From contig CAUWAG010000010.1 in the NCBI GenBank assembly GCA_963556695.1, positions 4,216,001 through 4,280,000 on the forward strand: a DNA stretch of 64,000 nt, read 5' to 3'. Of the stretch, positions 12,799 to 23,392 are shown one piece after another. This DNA is from Anthostomella pinea (Eukaryota > Ascomycota > Sordariomycetes > Xylariales > Xylariaceae). The translations under genes and the position numbers were made by a program. The notes under the pieces were generated by a model. It was not told the DNA's origin and made no database searches. It saw only the letters and a list, made by a program, of their open reading frames with translations. The first letter of the stretch is position 1; each line of letters opens with the position of its first letter.

Positions 12799-14973
12799 AT
12801 GTCGAGCTACGACGGTCCTTTATCCACACAGCCTGACTGGCAGGGGCACTACTCTTTTCTCCCTCCTGGGGAGAACAACATCTTCGCGCAGCCTTTCCAG
12901 CAAGCATTGGGGTCTGGAAGCAATAATGACGTCCAGTCTCAGCAGAGCCCGTCGAGCGCGCAGAACAGCACCCTAGAGAACCCTAGTCAGTCGAGGCAAA
13001 GCGCAGTCAACTCTCCCACGAGCCACCATCTAGATCCTTTAGGTCTGCGACAATCCAAAGCCGAAACTCCTACACGAGAACAATCAGACATACAAGGCAC
13101 GAATTATGCCATCAAAACGGAACCAGCTAACGAGGAAACCTTGAGCTCTACTGATGCTCCTGGCCATTCGCTTGGATCAAACCCAACAGGATCGAAATCG
13201 TCGGCAGGGCAAGCTCAGGACGCCGCCTCTACCACGAGCGGAAATGAGGACACCATCCTAGGGAAAGAGGAGGACGATGAGGTACTCGATGACGATGAGA
13301 TGGTGGAAGTTGAAGGCGAGGGGTCAGGGGTACCAATGACAGCCGCCGAGCGAACTGCTGCTCGACGGAAGATGAAGCGGTTTAGGTAGGATCTGTCGTC
13401 AACGGCCGGGCTCCAGGCTAACAATGGAGTAGGCTCACACACCAGCAGACCCGTTTTCTAATGAGCGAGTTCGCAAAGCAGCCGCATCCCGATGCTGCTC
13501 ACCGAGAGCGGTTGTCGCGAGAGATTCCAGGCCTGAGTCCCAGGCAGGTCCAGGTCTGGTTTCAGAATCGGTAAGAGACGTTGAGGGCCCTAGCTGCGAT
13601 GCACGTTCTAAACAATCTACAGGAGAGCCAAGATAAAGAGACTTACAGCTGACGACCGAGATCGAATGATCAAAATGCGCGCGGTGCCCGACGACTTTGA
13701 CAACGTCCAGGCATTGCACTCCCCGTACGGAGCCGTGCATGCGTTAGGAACGCCAATCACGCCCCCTGTTGACTTCGGATCGTCTTCGTACGCGGATCAT
13801 ATGATGAGACCGTTGATGGTGGACACGATGCGGAGAGGCGATGGTGATGATCACATGTCGCCAACAGGACTGAGCCCGGCGTTCGGTAATATTGGCTTCA
13901 CAACCCCGGGAACTATGAGCAACTCGGACATTCTTTCACCACTCTCGCCAGCATCCAATGATCGGGGGTACTATTCGGGTCAATTGACAAGTCCTCTTGG
14001 AGGGTCCCGGACATCGAATCCGTTCGCCAGACAGAACAGTCTCGACACAGGAGTTCAGATGCACTTACAGTCACGGCAGCAGGTTCGCCCCTTACAACCG
14101 CTCCAGCTTCGGGAAACGATGTCAAGATCGAGATCAGACAACCTGCAGTCGCCTCTTCGCTCGAGCATGTCGTGGAAGGGCGATTCGATTGATTACTCAG
14201 CATACCCGGGCAGTGGAAGCAGTCCGGGAATGGCAGGAAGACACCATTCTGTCTATCAGCCGGATCAGATGGGCAGCAACCCTGGGAGTGCGCTGGGTTA
14301 CGATTCCGGCTCATACTCCTGTAAGGCAAATTCCCGGTCCTTCAGTAATCACGTATTGACCTCATAAGCAGCTTCGGGAGTTCAGACTTCATCAACCAAC
14401 ATCAACTACTCGAGCTTACCGCAACCTTCACAAAACCGATCCCGATTGCGAGCGGCTTCGGCCACACTTCCCCTCGGCCTCGACCTACGACACCAATTTC
14501 GATCCGTATCTTCGCTCCAGCCCCCAGTTCACTCATCAACACCTCGATCATCTAGTACTGCGCCTTACGGTGGCTCATCTGCTTATACCAGCAGTTTCCC
14601 GTCTGCTCCTCTTACTGCGCCGATCGACTTTCCGCATTCGAGGAACCCCGGTGGCATCAGATCTGCGATCCACGATTACCACATGCCTCAGATGAGCGCC
14701 CCCATAGCGCCTTCGCAAGAATTCAGCCAGGCGCTGCACGGGAACATGGGTGGTTCCAGCACACGGACTCCGATGAGGGATACGTTTGGCGGTGGTCCTC
14801 TAGGCATCGGCCAAGGCCAGGGATCTAATGAGAGAAGCGATGACTATTCCCAGGATGGGCTGGGCGGGTCAAGTGCGGCCCTGAAAAGCAAGCGGAGCTC
14901 GTTCAGTCTCTCTCAGAGCGGTCACACGTCCGGACCTGCGCAGAGCTCTCAGTCGTACGGGCACACAACATAG
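12799..14973 (+). CDS. HTF1: homeobox transcription factor, HTF1/kal-1/pah1 type
   Basis: Nuclear DNA-binding regulator. Orthologues in filamentous ascomycetes (HTF1/HOX2, kal-1, pah1) control conidiophore and phialide development. I join four exons: 12799-13385, 13433-13570, 13623-14320, and 14369 or 14372 to 14973. All phases agree and give 675 or 674 residues. The homeodomain spans roughly residues 187-252 and is split by introns 1 and 2; the recognition helix reads WFQNRRAKIKR across intron 2. An acidic patch (EEDDEVLDDDEMVEVEGE) precedes it. The rest is Ser/Pro/Gln-rich and likely disordered, ending near SSQSYGHTT. I chose the ATG before SSYDGP; in-frame ATGs at 12622 and 12712 are alternatives. 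The last intron ends in a tandem AAGCAG acceptor. The gene stands alone, with about 11 kb of gene-free DNA upstream and 8 kb downstream. Confidence 0.92.
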
Positions 14974-16031
14974 GGGTGGTGTTCCAGAACCAAGACATTT
15001 TTAAACCCCCGAACAGCCCTGCATCGCGAGGTCATACCCGAGATCTGCACAGCGCGCTTCGTTTCCACTTCAAGGATAATACCCAATTGTATTGCGGACT
15101 TTGTTATACCACCCTTGTGCTACTATATACCTTTCTGATGTTGATACTTGACCCGGTGATTTTTTTCTCATAGCAGGTGCATTTTGGAGTGCGCGTTTGT
15201 CACGCTTTGGGTATGGTTTGAGGGGTTCCTGCTTCCGCGCGGCATAGGTTCGGACTTGATTGTTTCTGTGTTGTTTTTTCTTTCACGGCGAGAAAATATA
15301 CAGGAAGAAGGGCACGACTGATGCGACTACGGACCGGTACGACATGGGGCAGAACGGGCAAGGGCGAGGTTCCAATATATTGCCCCGCTCAAAAAAACCA
15401 ACATAAGCCCCTGGGCTGTACATAGATCCTCTTTTTGGGGACCATGTCACTTCATCAAAGTAACCCTGGCACCGCCTTGAAGAGCGGCTGGATGGCTGGC
15501 TGGCTGTGGAGTTTTTCGATTCTTTGTACAAAGTTCACTTCCATTCTATCGATCCCCGCGGGAGCCTGCTTTGCATAGTCTAGCTGGCCGAGATATACAT
15601 ACCAATTGCAGTTTCACCGCTGCCTAATATACTTCAACTACCTCGTCGAGATACCTCGCACCCAATGTGTCACGGGATATACCGCTGCACTTGCTTGTTG
15701 CGGAGCCTCACGACTGAGACTCTGGACGACTGGCTCTGAGTACCGCGGGTGGAAACAGCGGCTGAAGTGAAACCCCGATCGAGTATACACATGCGACTGG
15801 CCCTCCGAGTAAGATTGACTTGACGAGCGATTCAAGGAACCCGGCTCATCTGATCATCGACTATGGTCGCGGACGACACATCCCGGACGCGCCCGCCGAC
15901 ACAGATTGGGGGAGTTCTTCGGAATGCAACGCCGAATAGATGGATGGGACCAACCTCGTTTTGGAGATCTGCTGGTTACCTATCGTACCCACCCGCAGAG
16001 GAAAGAATTCCCCGAACACGTTTTCGCTGTT

Positions 16032-16055
16032 TGTGTGTGTGTGTGTGTGTGTGTG
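16032..16055. repeat. (GT)n microsatellite
   Basis: About twelve GT dinucleotides in a row in non-coding DNA. It also makes an artificial Val/Cys run in overlapping open frames, which should not be taken as protein. Confidence 0.95.
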
Positions 16056-17470
16056 CGTTCAGGTACTTGTCGTGGCCTTTGGTGTGTGTGTGTAGGTGCA
16101 AAGAACAGATCGAATTGGAGCTTCGAGATGGTCCTCTGAATACGACATTGCAGTTACAGCTGATTCCGTTGCTTACCTCGTTTAAGCTTCCATTGCACCA
16201 CACGTCTCGCTCACGCGTTCTTCCCTCCCTCAGCTTACACCCCCCCTTCCTCAGCCCCCGCTTATACCGGCCGGGCGGCCGGGCGGGTGGATTGGGCATT
16301 TCAGCCGGACGACAGCGTGGAAACTGGTTAGGGCTGAGAGGACAGGCGCGGGTGCGTCTTCGCGTATTCTCACTCACCGATTTGTTGTGGTTGTTTCTCT
16401 GTTGATGTTCGCCTGGTGCTGGGTCTTGGTCGCACAGGGCGCCTGTGCGCGAGCCGTGATGGACAGGGAGGGCACCGCAGGGCATGGCGTGGGGAATGCT
16501 TACACGTAACCTACTACTCTCTATCTACCTATGTATGTATATAGTTATCTACCCTAACTAGGTCCTTAGAAAGCCTACAGAAAGATGTAGCAAGCCCCAC
16601 CGGGCCACCGGTGAAAGGACTCGAACCTAATCGCAACCATATGTTCAGCACCTGTCTAGCAGCGTCTATCGCCTACACACTGCAAGCTGTAGACCGAGTC
16701 GCCACGTCCGGATGGAATCGTGTATTCCATAACGCGGAATCCCACCGCTTGACGTCCGTTACCCCCGGCAGCAAGCAGACAGCCGTGAAAAGGGGGACAA
16801 CGCGGGCCTGAATATTGCCCTTCTGAAAGCTTCCTGTGACACGGCCATCGCGGCGCATTTATTGGCTACTGGCTGTTCTTCGGTAAGACTCAAGGCCCAG
16901 AGCTGGCTGACAAGTTGCATGATGATGGGTGGCACAACGTCCCCAGCCCGCATGTTTAATTTCTCTTCTCTCACCCTTAGCTTAGCTTACGAGGGAAAAG
17001 GGGGCATGATGACGGTGATCATGATGGCGGCTTCTCTGCTGAGTTCCTGGTGCAACCCTACACCAGGCAGGGTCAAGGTAGGTAGGTAGTAGAGCTGGAC
17101 ACACACGTTGTGAGACCCGGATGGGACCACGATATCTCCTCTACCTACCAAGTAGCTAGAGAGGCATGCCACAGACCAAAGCACCATAATTAACGATTTG
17201 CTGTAGTTCTTCCCTGCTGCCGTATTAGGCCTCGCGATGGATCACCTCGAAGAAGAAGGTTATTGCCGTCAGGCACGTACCCGTATATCTGCCAGCCTAA
17301 GTTACGTGCGGATATGCGTATCTGCTAGCATGGCTGTCTTTGCGGCACCATGACACAGAGCACAGCACATGAATACTTACAGGCATATATACATGCCTCC
17401 AGATGACACAGCAGCCTGCCGGAAAATTCAAAAAGAAGCCTGGTATTGTCTGCTCCAACTCCTCCCCCCT

Positions 17471-17495
17471 CCCCCCCCCCCCCCCCCCCCCCCCC
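17471..17495. repeat. poly-C run, 25 nt
   Basis: Twenty-five consecutive C residues, preceded by two further C-rich blocks interrupted by single T residues. It is long for a fungal genome and could form G-quadruplex or i-motif structures on the two strands. Exact length may be uncertain in assembly. Confidence 0.95.
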
Positions 17496-17963
17496 GTGTT
17501 CCCTACCCCTGGCCTGGGCTGGATTGGGCTGAACTGGGGCTATGCGACGACTTCCGGCGGAGAGTCTTGGTACGACCGCTTCGAGATTAAAAGACACCTG
17601 CGCTGCGACGCCGCAAGATGGGTCCGGTATTTTGGCTAGACGGTACGTCTGCTGCCCGGCTCCTTTGGGACCAAGGTTGACAGGGGTTGTTATGGAACTG
17701 AGTATGCCGGACGCACGGTTGCCTCGACCCTGTGGACCTACATCATAGGTGCGCCGTGTCGGTACTGATCGTACCCCCTTGCTGAGGAGAGACTATGAGA
17801 AGAGAGGCAGAGATATGTGTGAGTGGACTTTGCATATGTCTGTGTGCAGGTGCAGCAGACAGACAGCGTCGCAGCCCCCTGAGCTCCAGCAGGCATCGTA
17901 CAGCAGCACCAAGACCGCAGACGCCCTTCTGCCGGCTCAGGCACCACCACTGCCCTCGGAAGC

Positions 17964-18023
17964 TTTTTCGCTCAAGCCTTTTTCGCTCAAGCCTTTTTCG
18001 CTCAAGCCTTTTTCGCTCAAGCC
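17964..18023. repeat. 15-bp tandem repeat, 4 copies
   Basis: Four direct copies of TTTTTCGCTCAAGCC, starting at 17964, 17979, 17994 and 18009, followed by a degenerate fifth start. The unit length is a multiple of three, so an overlapping frame would encode a five-residue repeat, but there is no other sign of a gene here. Confidence 0.9.
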
Positions 18024-20821
18024 TTTCTCGGGCGAGCCCTAAAGGCTGACTGGTCCAGGGTCTCTCTATACCACGGTGCTGGCGAGCACGTTACACATAG
18101 GTACATCATCGGCCTTGAAAGGTGTCGTCAGATCTGACTCTCGTCGAAATAGCCGTTTGCAGCCTGGTTTGTCTTACGTGCAGCCGAATATCGAACGTGG
18201 ATCATGCCTGTATCGTTGCGTAGGTAGTTACTATTTTCCAGGCCAGAGCTCGGGGGCACAGGTGTTACTCATGATAGTTCGTACTTGGAGACATACAGGT
18301 GCCTACTTCCGTAACCAAGGTGATCGGCTCCGGCGAGCCATGTACCCTGGCAGCCGCCTGGGTTTGAATCTGATCGAAAGCAGATTGCGGACGAGTCGTG
18401 CGGAGCCGATTGAAACAAAGTTTGGTTCTCTGCTGCAGGTTACCGACGAAGCCGAGCCAGACAGGGCTGGCTATAAGATGATCCTGATATAGCCACCCAG
18501 TCCCATCCCCACCTTTTCCGATCGCGACCCTTCTTCGCTGGTGCTTGTCATTTCTGACAGCTGCTGCTGCTCTCCAGTAGGCAGGGTTCTTCGGAATCCC
18601 TGGTCTGGACGGCAACCTGTTACCTGCCTGGCTATGTACGTCTCCCTGTGCTCGGTCAAGACGCACGGCCAGAGCAGCGGACCCGCGGAACTGACAGATC
18701 AGTTCCTCGCGTCAAGCTTCCGGACGTTACGGGACCCTTTCCCTTGACCGCGGCAGCCCCTTACCGACTTGGCTCACCTTCAACTGACTGACTCATCTTG
18801 GCCCGCGTGCCGTCTGTGCTGGAATGCTACAGTAGCACGTCCCCAGAACCCCTGGCGGCATGCCATGTCCGTGTCCGTACTGGCCCCCCACAACCTGCGA
18901 TCTGAGCTGTCAATCGTGCTGAGGCTCAAAAGCCAATGAGACTGCGTCAGGGTATTCATGACGAGACATTGAGCTTCTCGTCGCCCCGGGGCCGGTGGCC
19001 GTCAGACCCCCGTCTGTCTGCCTGCCTGCCGCGCTTGGGAGTCAGGAGCAGACTGCCTACAAGTCGTAACCCGTTGGTACGGGGGCAGCGCCCGTTATTT
19101 AGGCAAAAGTTGAGGAATGACAGGCCAGAGCCCCTGGGCCGAGATGAGCTGCACCAGGGAAGACGCCCCCGTGCCTAACCGGGAGAACTTCATAGGGCTA
19201 AAGTAAATCCGACGTGACTACCTGGAATCGGAAATTATCACCACAGACACATTTCGTCTCAACACGGAGACTGTGAGTATCTGGGAGGTGGACTGAATAC
19301 GGAAACCCCGGGTCCGCGATGGCAGATGCTAGGGCAGTGATCAGGCCCGGAGGACCTATCTTGCCTGCGCTCAAGGTTCGGCACTTTTCGCGGCTGCTTG
19401 TTACCATCTTACCACCTCCCCAAGTTGCTGGGTGACTAAGTTTTTACTTGAAGGGATATCCAGTCTTAGCATCTACGGTGCAAGGGATATTTACCACGGT
19501 GTGCGAACGAATGCGTTCAGGAGCATCCAAGACCTCCAAGCCCGCACCCATGGCCAAAGCTTTCTGTTTGACGAAGTGCATGGCGGGGAGGATCGCACAG
19601 CATGCCCCTGCCTTCGACTCCATCAGTTATCAGATCGCATCATAGGACACGATAGAGTTTCCTGGACCGGTGGGAGCACGGCGTCAGACAAGAAAACGCC
19701 ACTCGCCCGCGAAGCCGGTCGGGGTTCGAGTTTCATCGGCCAGAAGCCGAAGCCTCTGACCCATCCTCGCAGACCGCGCAGGGCCAGTCATCGCCCGCTC
19801 ATCGAGCGAGAGAAGGTCTGGTCCGCCTTGTCTCCAAAAGTCGTGTGCCGTCCCTCCTCCACAACGCCACGGTAACGTAGGGGAAGGGTGTGAAGGCGGG
19901 ACACAGCACCTTTGCAGGTGACAGAGCGTGACAGACGATAAACCGTGCGTCGGGCCCTGCCTGCAGCGGTCGGTTCCCGGTTGTGTTCGACCGGATCTTC
20001 GTGGGGCGTCGTATTATTTCCTTGTAACCCCCAATCCGGCTGTACTGTTATATATGACCGTGTGGTAACTGAGTCGAGTCGTCGTCCTCGCACTGTCGTC
20101 GCTTGTCGCCTCCAATCCTGCGATGCAGAGTCATATATCTGTTTGGCCGATAGAGCACAGGCACCAGGCACGTAAAAGCCCCGAGAGATTACGGCATGTA
20201 CGGTAGATTGCGGCCTGGCAGGGGTCTGGTCGGCCAGCACCCCAGATACTGGAGGTACTTGGGAGGGACTTGAATGGATAACTATATTATAGGGGCACCT
20301 CAGGCTAGGTTAAGACATTGATGATCACGCATGTTGCGAACTGGTGTCCCTGACGGCAGTGACGATATCTGAGGCATTACAGCAAGGGACTCGCCTTGCA
20401 AGTGATCGAGCCTCAAAGACACTACTATGGTCAGGTCTTGAACATCCGTTCGCCCAGGAGACGTATTGGCTCGCAGCCGCTGCAGATCCGGGGCGGCTGG
20501 GAGCCTGCAGCGCGGGGCCTATCTATCTAGCAGCAGCAGTTCCTAGGACCGGGCCTCCAGCGTTTGAGTGCCTGCAGGGCTCCTTGATGAGATGTGGCAG
20601 GGAAGGTCGAGTCCCAAGATGAACTAACACTCACTTCCTCGACGGCTGGTGGTGTCCCGTCTGTCAGGGGCCTATCGCTTGAGAAGTCAAGGTATCAGAA
20701 ATCGGTGGTCAGTGGCTGTGACTCGATGCTACCTACACTCAGCCCTCATAAGTCTCCGTACAAGCATGGTGACAAGATCCTATATTACCCGTGGGAGGGT
20801 TTAAAATACCTTTTGGAATAT

Positions 20822-20897
20822 GGAATAAGCATATATAGGAATGAGCAGCTCTAGTTCGATACGTTACTTTCAATGCCTTTTCCAGTGTGCTTATTCC
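20822..20897. repeat. small TIR element, copy B
   Basis: This 76-bp segment has perfect 10-bp terminal inverted repeats, GGAATAAGCA and TGCTTATTCC. Its interior aligns with the segment at 1618-1691. It has no coding capacity, as expected for a MITE-like element. A clear target-site duplication was not found. Confidence 0.55.
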
Positions 20898-23392
20898 AGC
20901 TCGATAAATACACCGTTGTATGCTGGACGGGTGGTGTACCGAGACTTACGAGGGTCCAGTGTAGCTAGTGCTTGTGGACGTAGGGACATCAGATACGGGA
21001 CACCTTCCAGGAGCAGACAAGAATGACCTTTCGCCCCGTAGGTATGTAAGCTCTTTAATACTTCACCTCGTGATCCATCTCCTCTTTTGCTGTAGAGAGC
21101 GGTGGCTCATATCGAGGTCGAGGGGGAGGGCAGCACGGCAGTCACTCGCCGGCGGCGGCGCATAGATACCGCCGACGGAGTAGAAACGGTACGGTGAACC
21201 AAAATGGTCTCGATACCGTATAGAAAAGGATCCTGAGTATGTATGCAGCGTTTGAGGTCTGACGGAGCGAGGCGAGGCGTTTACCCATCAAGGACATGCC
21301 AGCGCCGCTGCCGCCTCCAGGCGAGCGGATGTAGTCCATCTTTCGAATGCATGCGACAACTTTCCCTTCTACAACAACGAAAATGGGAGGATCCCGAACG
21401 TACGGTTCCAGATGGCGAAATATGTCAGAGGACTCTTACTGCCTCGCGGCACAGCCCTGGATAGATAGATAATTCCATATCATCTCGACAGACAAGTAGT
21501 TCGTATATATGTGAGCGCAGGTAGATAATTACGCCTGATGAAGCGAGGTTGCTGTTCATATCAATCCATATCAAGCCCCCTTGCGTGTGATAGGTAGTGA
21601 TACTGGCGGATAAAGCATGCGCATCTGCAGCACCCTGATAAGCCGATGGGAGGGATCGGTCTCTGGCCTACTTGGTCAGTAGGGTTGCCGGAATGTGTAG
21701 AAAAGAATAGCGAGTGAAGCGGACACGTCCTGGAGTTTACTTTTATCAGGCAACTGCTTTGGCTTGCTCGACCTAGGTTGTTCTCGATCGCTCTGCATCT
21801 TGCATTGTCTCTTCAGGGGCTGACAATTCGCCCGCAGAGTCACGATGATTCAATGTCGAAGAACGCCGCCAACACCTCTGGAAATAACGCAGTTTCGGGA
21901 TACATGATCCTGGGATGCTATACACTGAAAATATCCCCCCTGAACCGATACGAGAGTTGAAAATGCTCGCCTCGCTGCCGCGAAACAAATAGATTCGTCC
22001 ACGTCTCGATGCCAACCACCAACCTACCTACCCAGCCCAGGGGAGGTTTAGCTAAGTCATCGACAACACGGCCATACATCATTTAATTCTATCGATTTAC
22101 TGAGTAGCGTTTTAGGAGTTCATCAGGGTCCTCCGTTTACCTGAAAACCGAGCTTCGACGACCACCCCGCGCCGCCGCGATCATGATCTCGAAACTCTAC
22201 TTCGAAAAGAGCACCCAAGAACAACATCGACAGTCTGTCTCACCGCCTGACGCAGAGGCACCATCTATAGCCATGGGCTTGGTGCATATGTTGGTCATAT
22301 CACCGGAGAACCACGACCTGAGGCTCCTCGCGATGGTCTACGTCGCTGTAGCCCTGCGCCGTCTTCATCGAGTTGGGGTCCTGGACCGCCACCGACGACA
22401 TTACCACCAGTCCGTTCCTGCGATGGCTTAGTATCACTCCTACTCCTATCCCACCCTTCTTCTACACTTTCCTCGTCTCCATGGTCAAGGCATAGTAAAC
22501 GAGACCGACGAACACTGTCCCTTCCCATAAGGACGCAACTTTGTCGCAACCGTGACGACGACCGAGGTCCACGCTCGCCTTCGACGGAGGCCATGGCAAG
22601 AATGACGCATCGACACGCGTGTTGCATTTACGCGAATATGCAGCGATCCTCTGATGCGGCTCGCACTTCGATGATGCGGCTCGACTTCATTTAGTGGACC
22701 TTGATAGCCGGAAACAAGAAATGAAGTCACGACACGAGTTGGTTGCTGCTGAATGGTACGACGGATGACTCTTCACACTAAGTGCTAAGAGCTCGCATCT
22801 TTTTCCTCACGCGTTCATGTTCGCGCCCCGATTTACGATCTCCTCTAATAACGCTATCGTTTCCATATCGCAGGACTCTCCTCCACATGTCACTAGAGCC
22901 GGCGTAACTGCGAACAGCAAAGAACCACGTTGTGTGCCTGCGGACAGGCGACGGAAGAGAGGTATATAGTCACGAAGCGGACATAAAAGTGTGGAATAAG
23001 AATATACGGTTAGGCAACTTTCCTTTTCTTACGAGAAGAGCTGCGCAGGTATCTTGGGAGACACCAAGCTTGAACCACAGGACGTAGGTATGCTACACCA
23101 TAGGCATGTTGGCAGCATAGGATCGCGTGTCTATACATAGAGGCAAGTCTCGACGTAGAGCTAGAATATGATTACCATTATATACCATGTGCCCTAGAGC
23201 ACTATATCATCGAACTCGCCGTTTCCTCGCAGCACGAAGCGTAGGTATTCTTCGTCCAGACATCACAGCCCGCCGTTAGTTCCCCCAAGCCGACGCTCGA
23301 CTCTATAAAGCTCTAGTAATCGCACCATCAGATCTTTTCATCCGTTCTATCAGCACATTAACAGTCCCTCTACTACTCCCTCCGAATCCGCG

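Larger units (their letters stand above)
14974..23392. other. gene-free region downstream of HTF1
   Basis: No gene is recognised in about 8.4 kb. The first few hundred bases are probably HTF1 3' UTR. The rest has only short overlapping open stretches. Distinct items are a (GT)n tract at 16032-16055, a 25-C run at 17471-17495, a 15-bp tandem repeat at 17964-18023 and a small inverted-repeat element at 20822-20897. A Ser/Pro-rich open stretch near 22330-22690 (+) could be the remnant of a protein gene, but I cannot assign it. Confidence 0.6.

Noticed and set aside
16590..16690. tRNA on the minus strand, suggested by a T-loop-like GGTTCGAGTCC
   Set aside because: Only three of five T-stem pairs form, and no matching acceptor or anticodon arm is found upstream. 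Treated as chance.
17964..18042. A repeat protein with a five-residue FSLKP-like unit
   Set aside because: It comes from a 15-bp non-coding tandem repeat. The frame has no plausible start, exon structure or conserved flanks.
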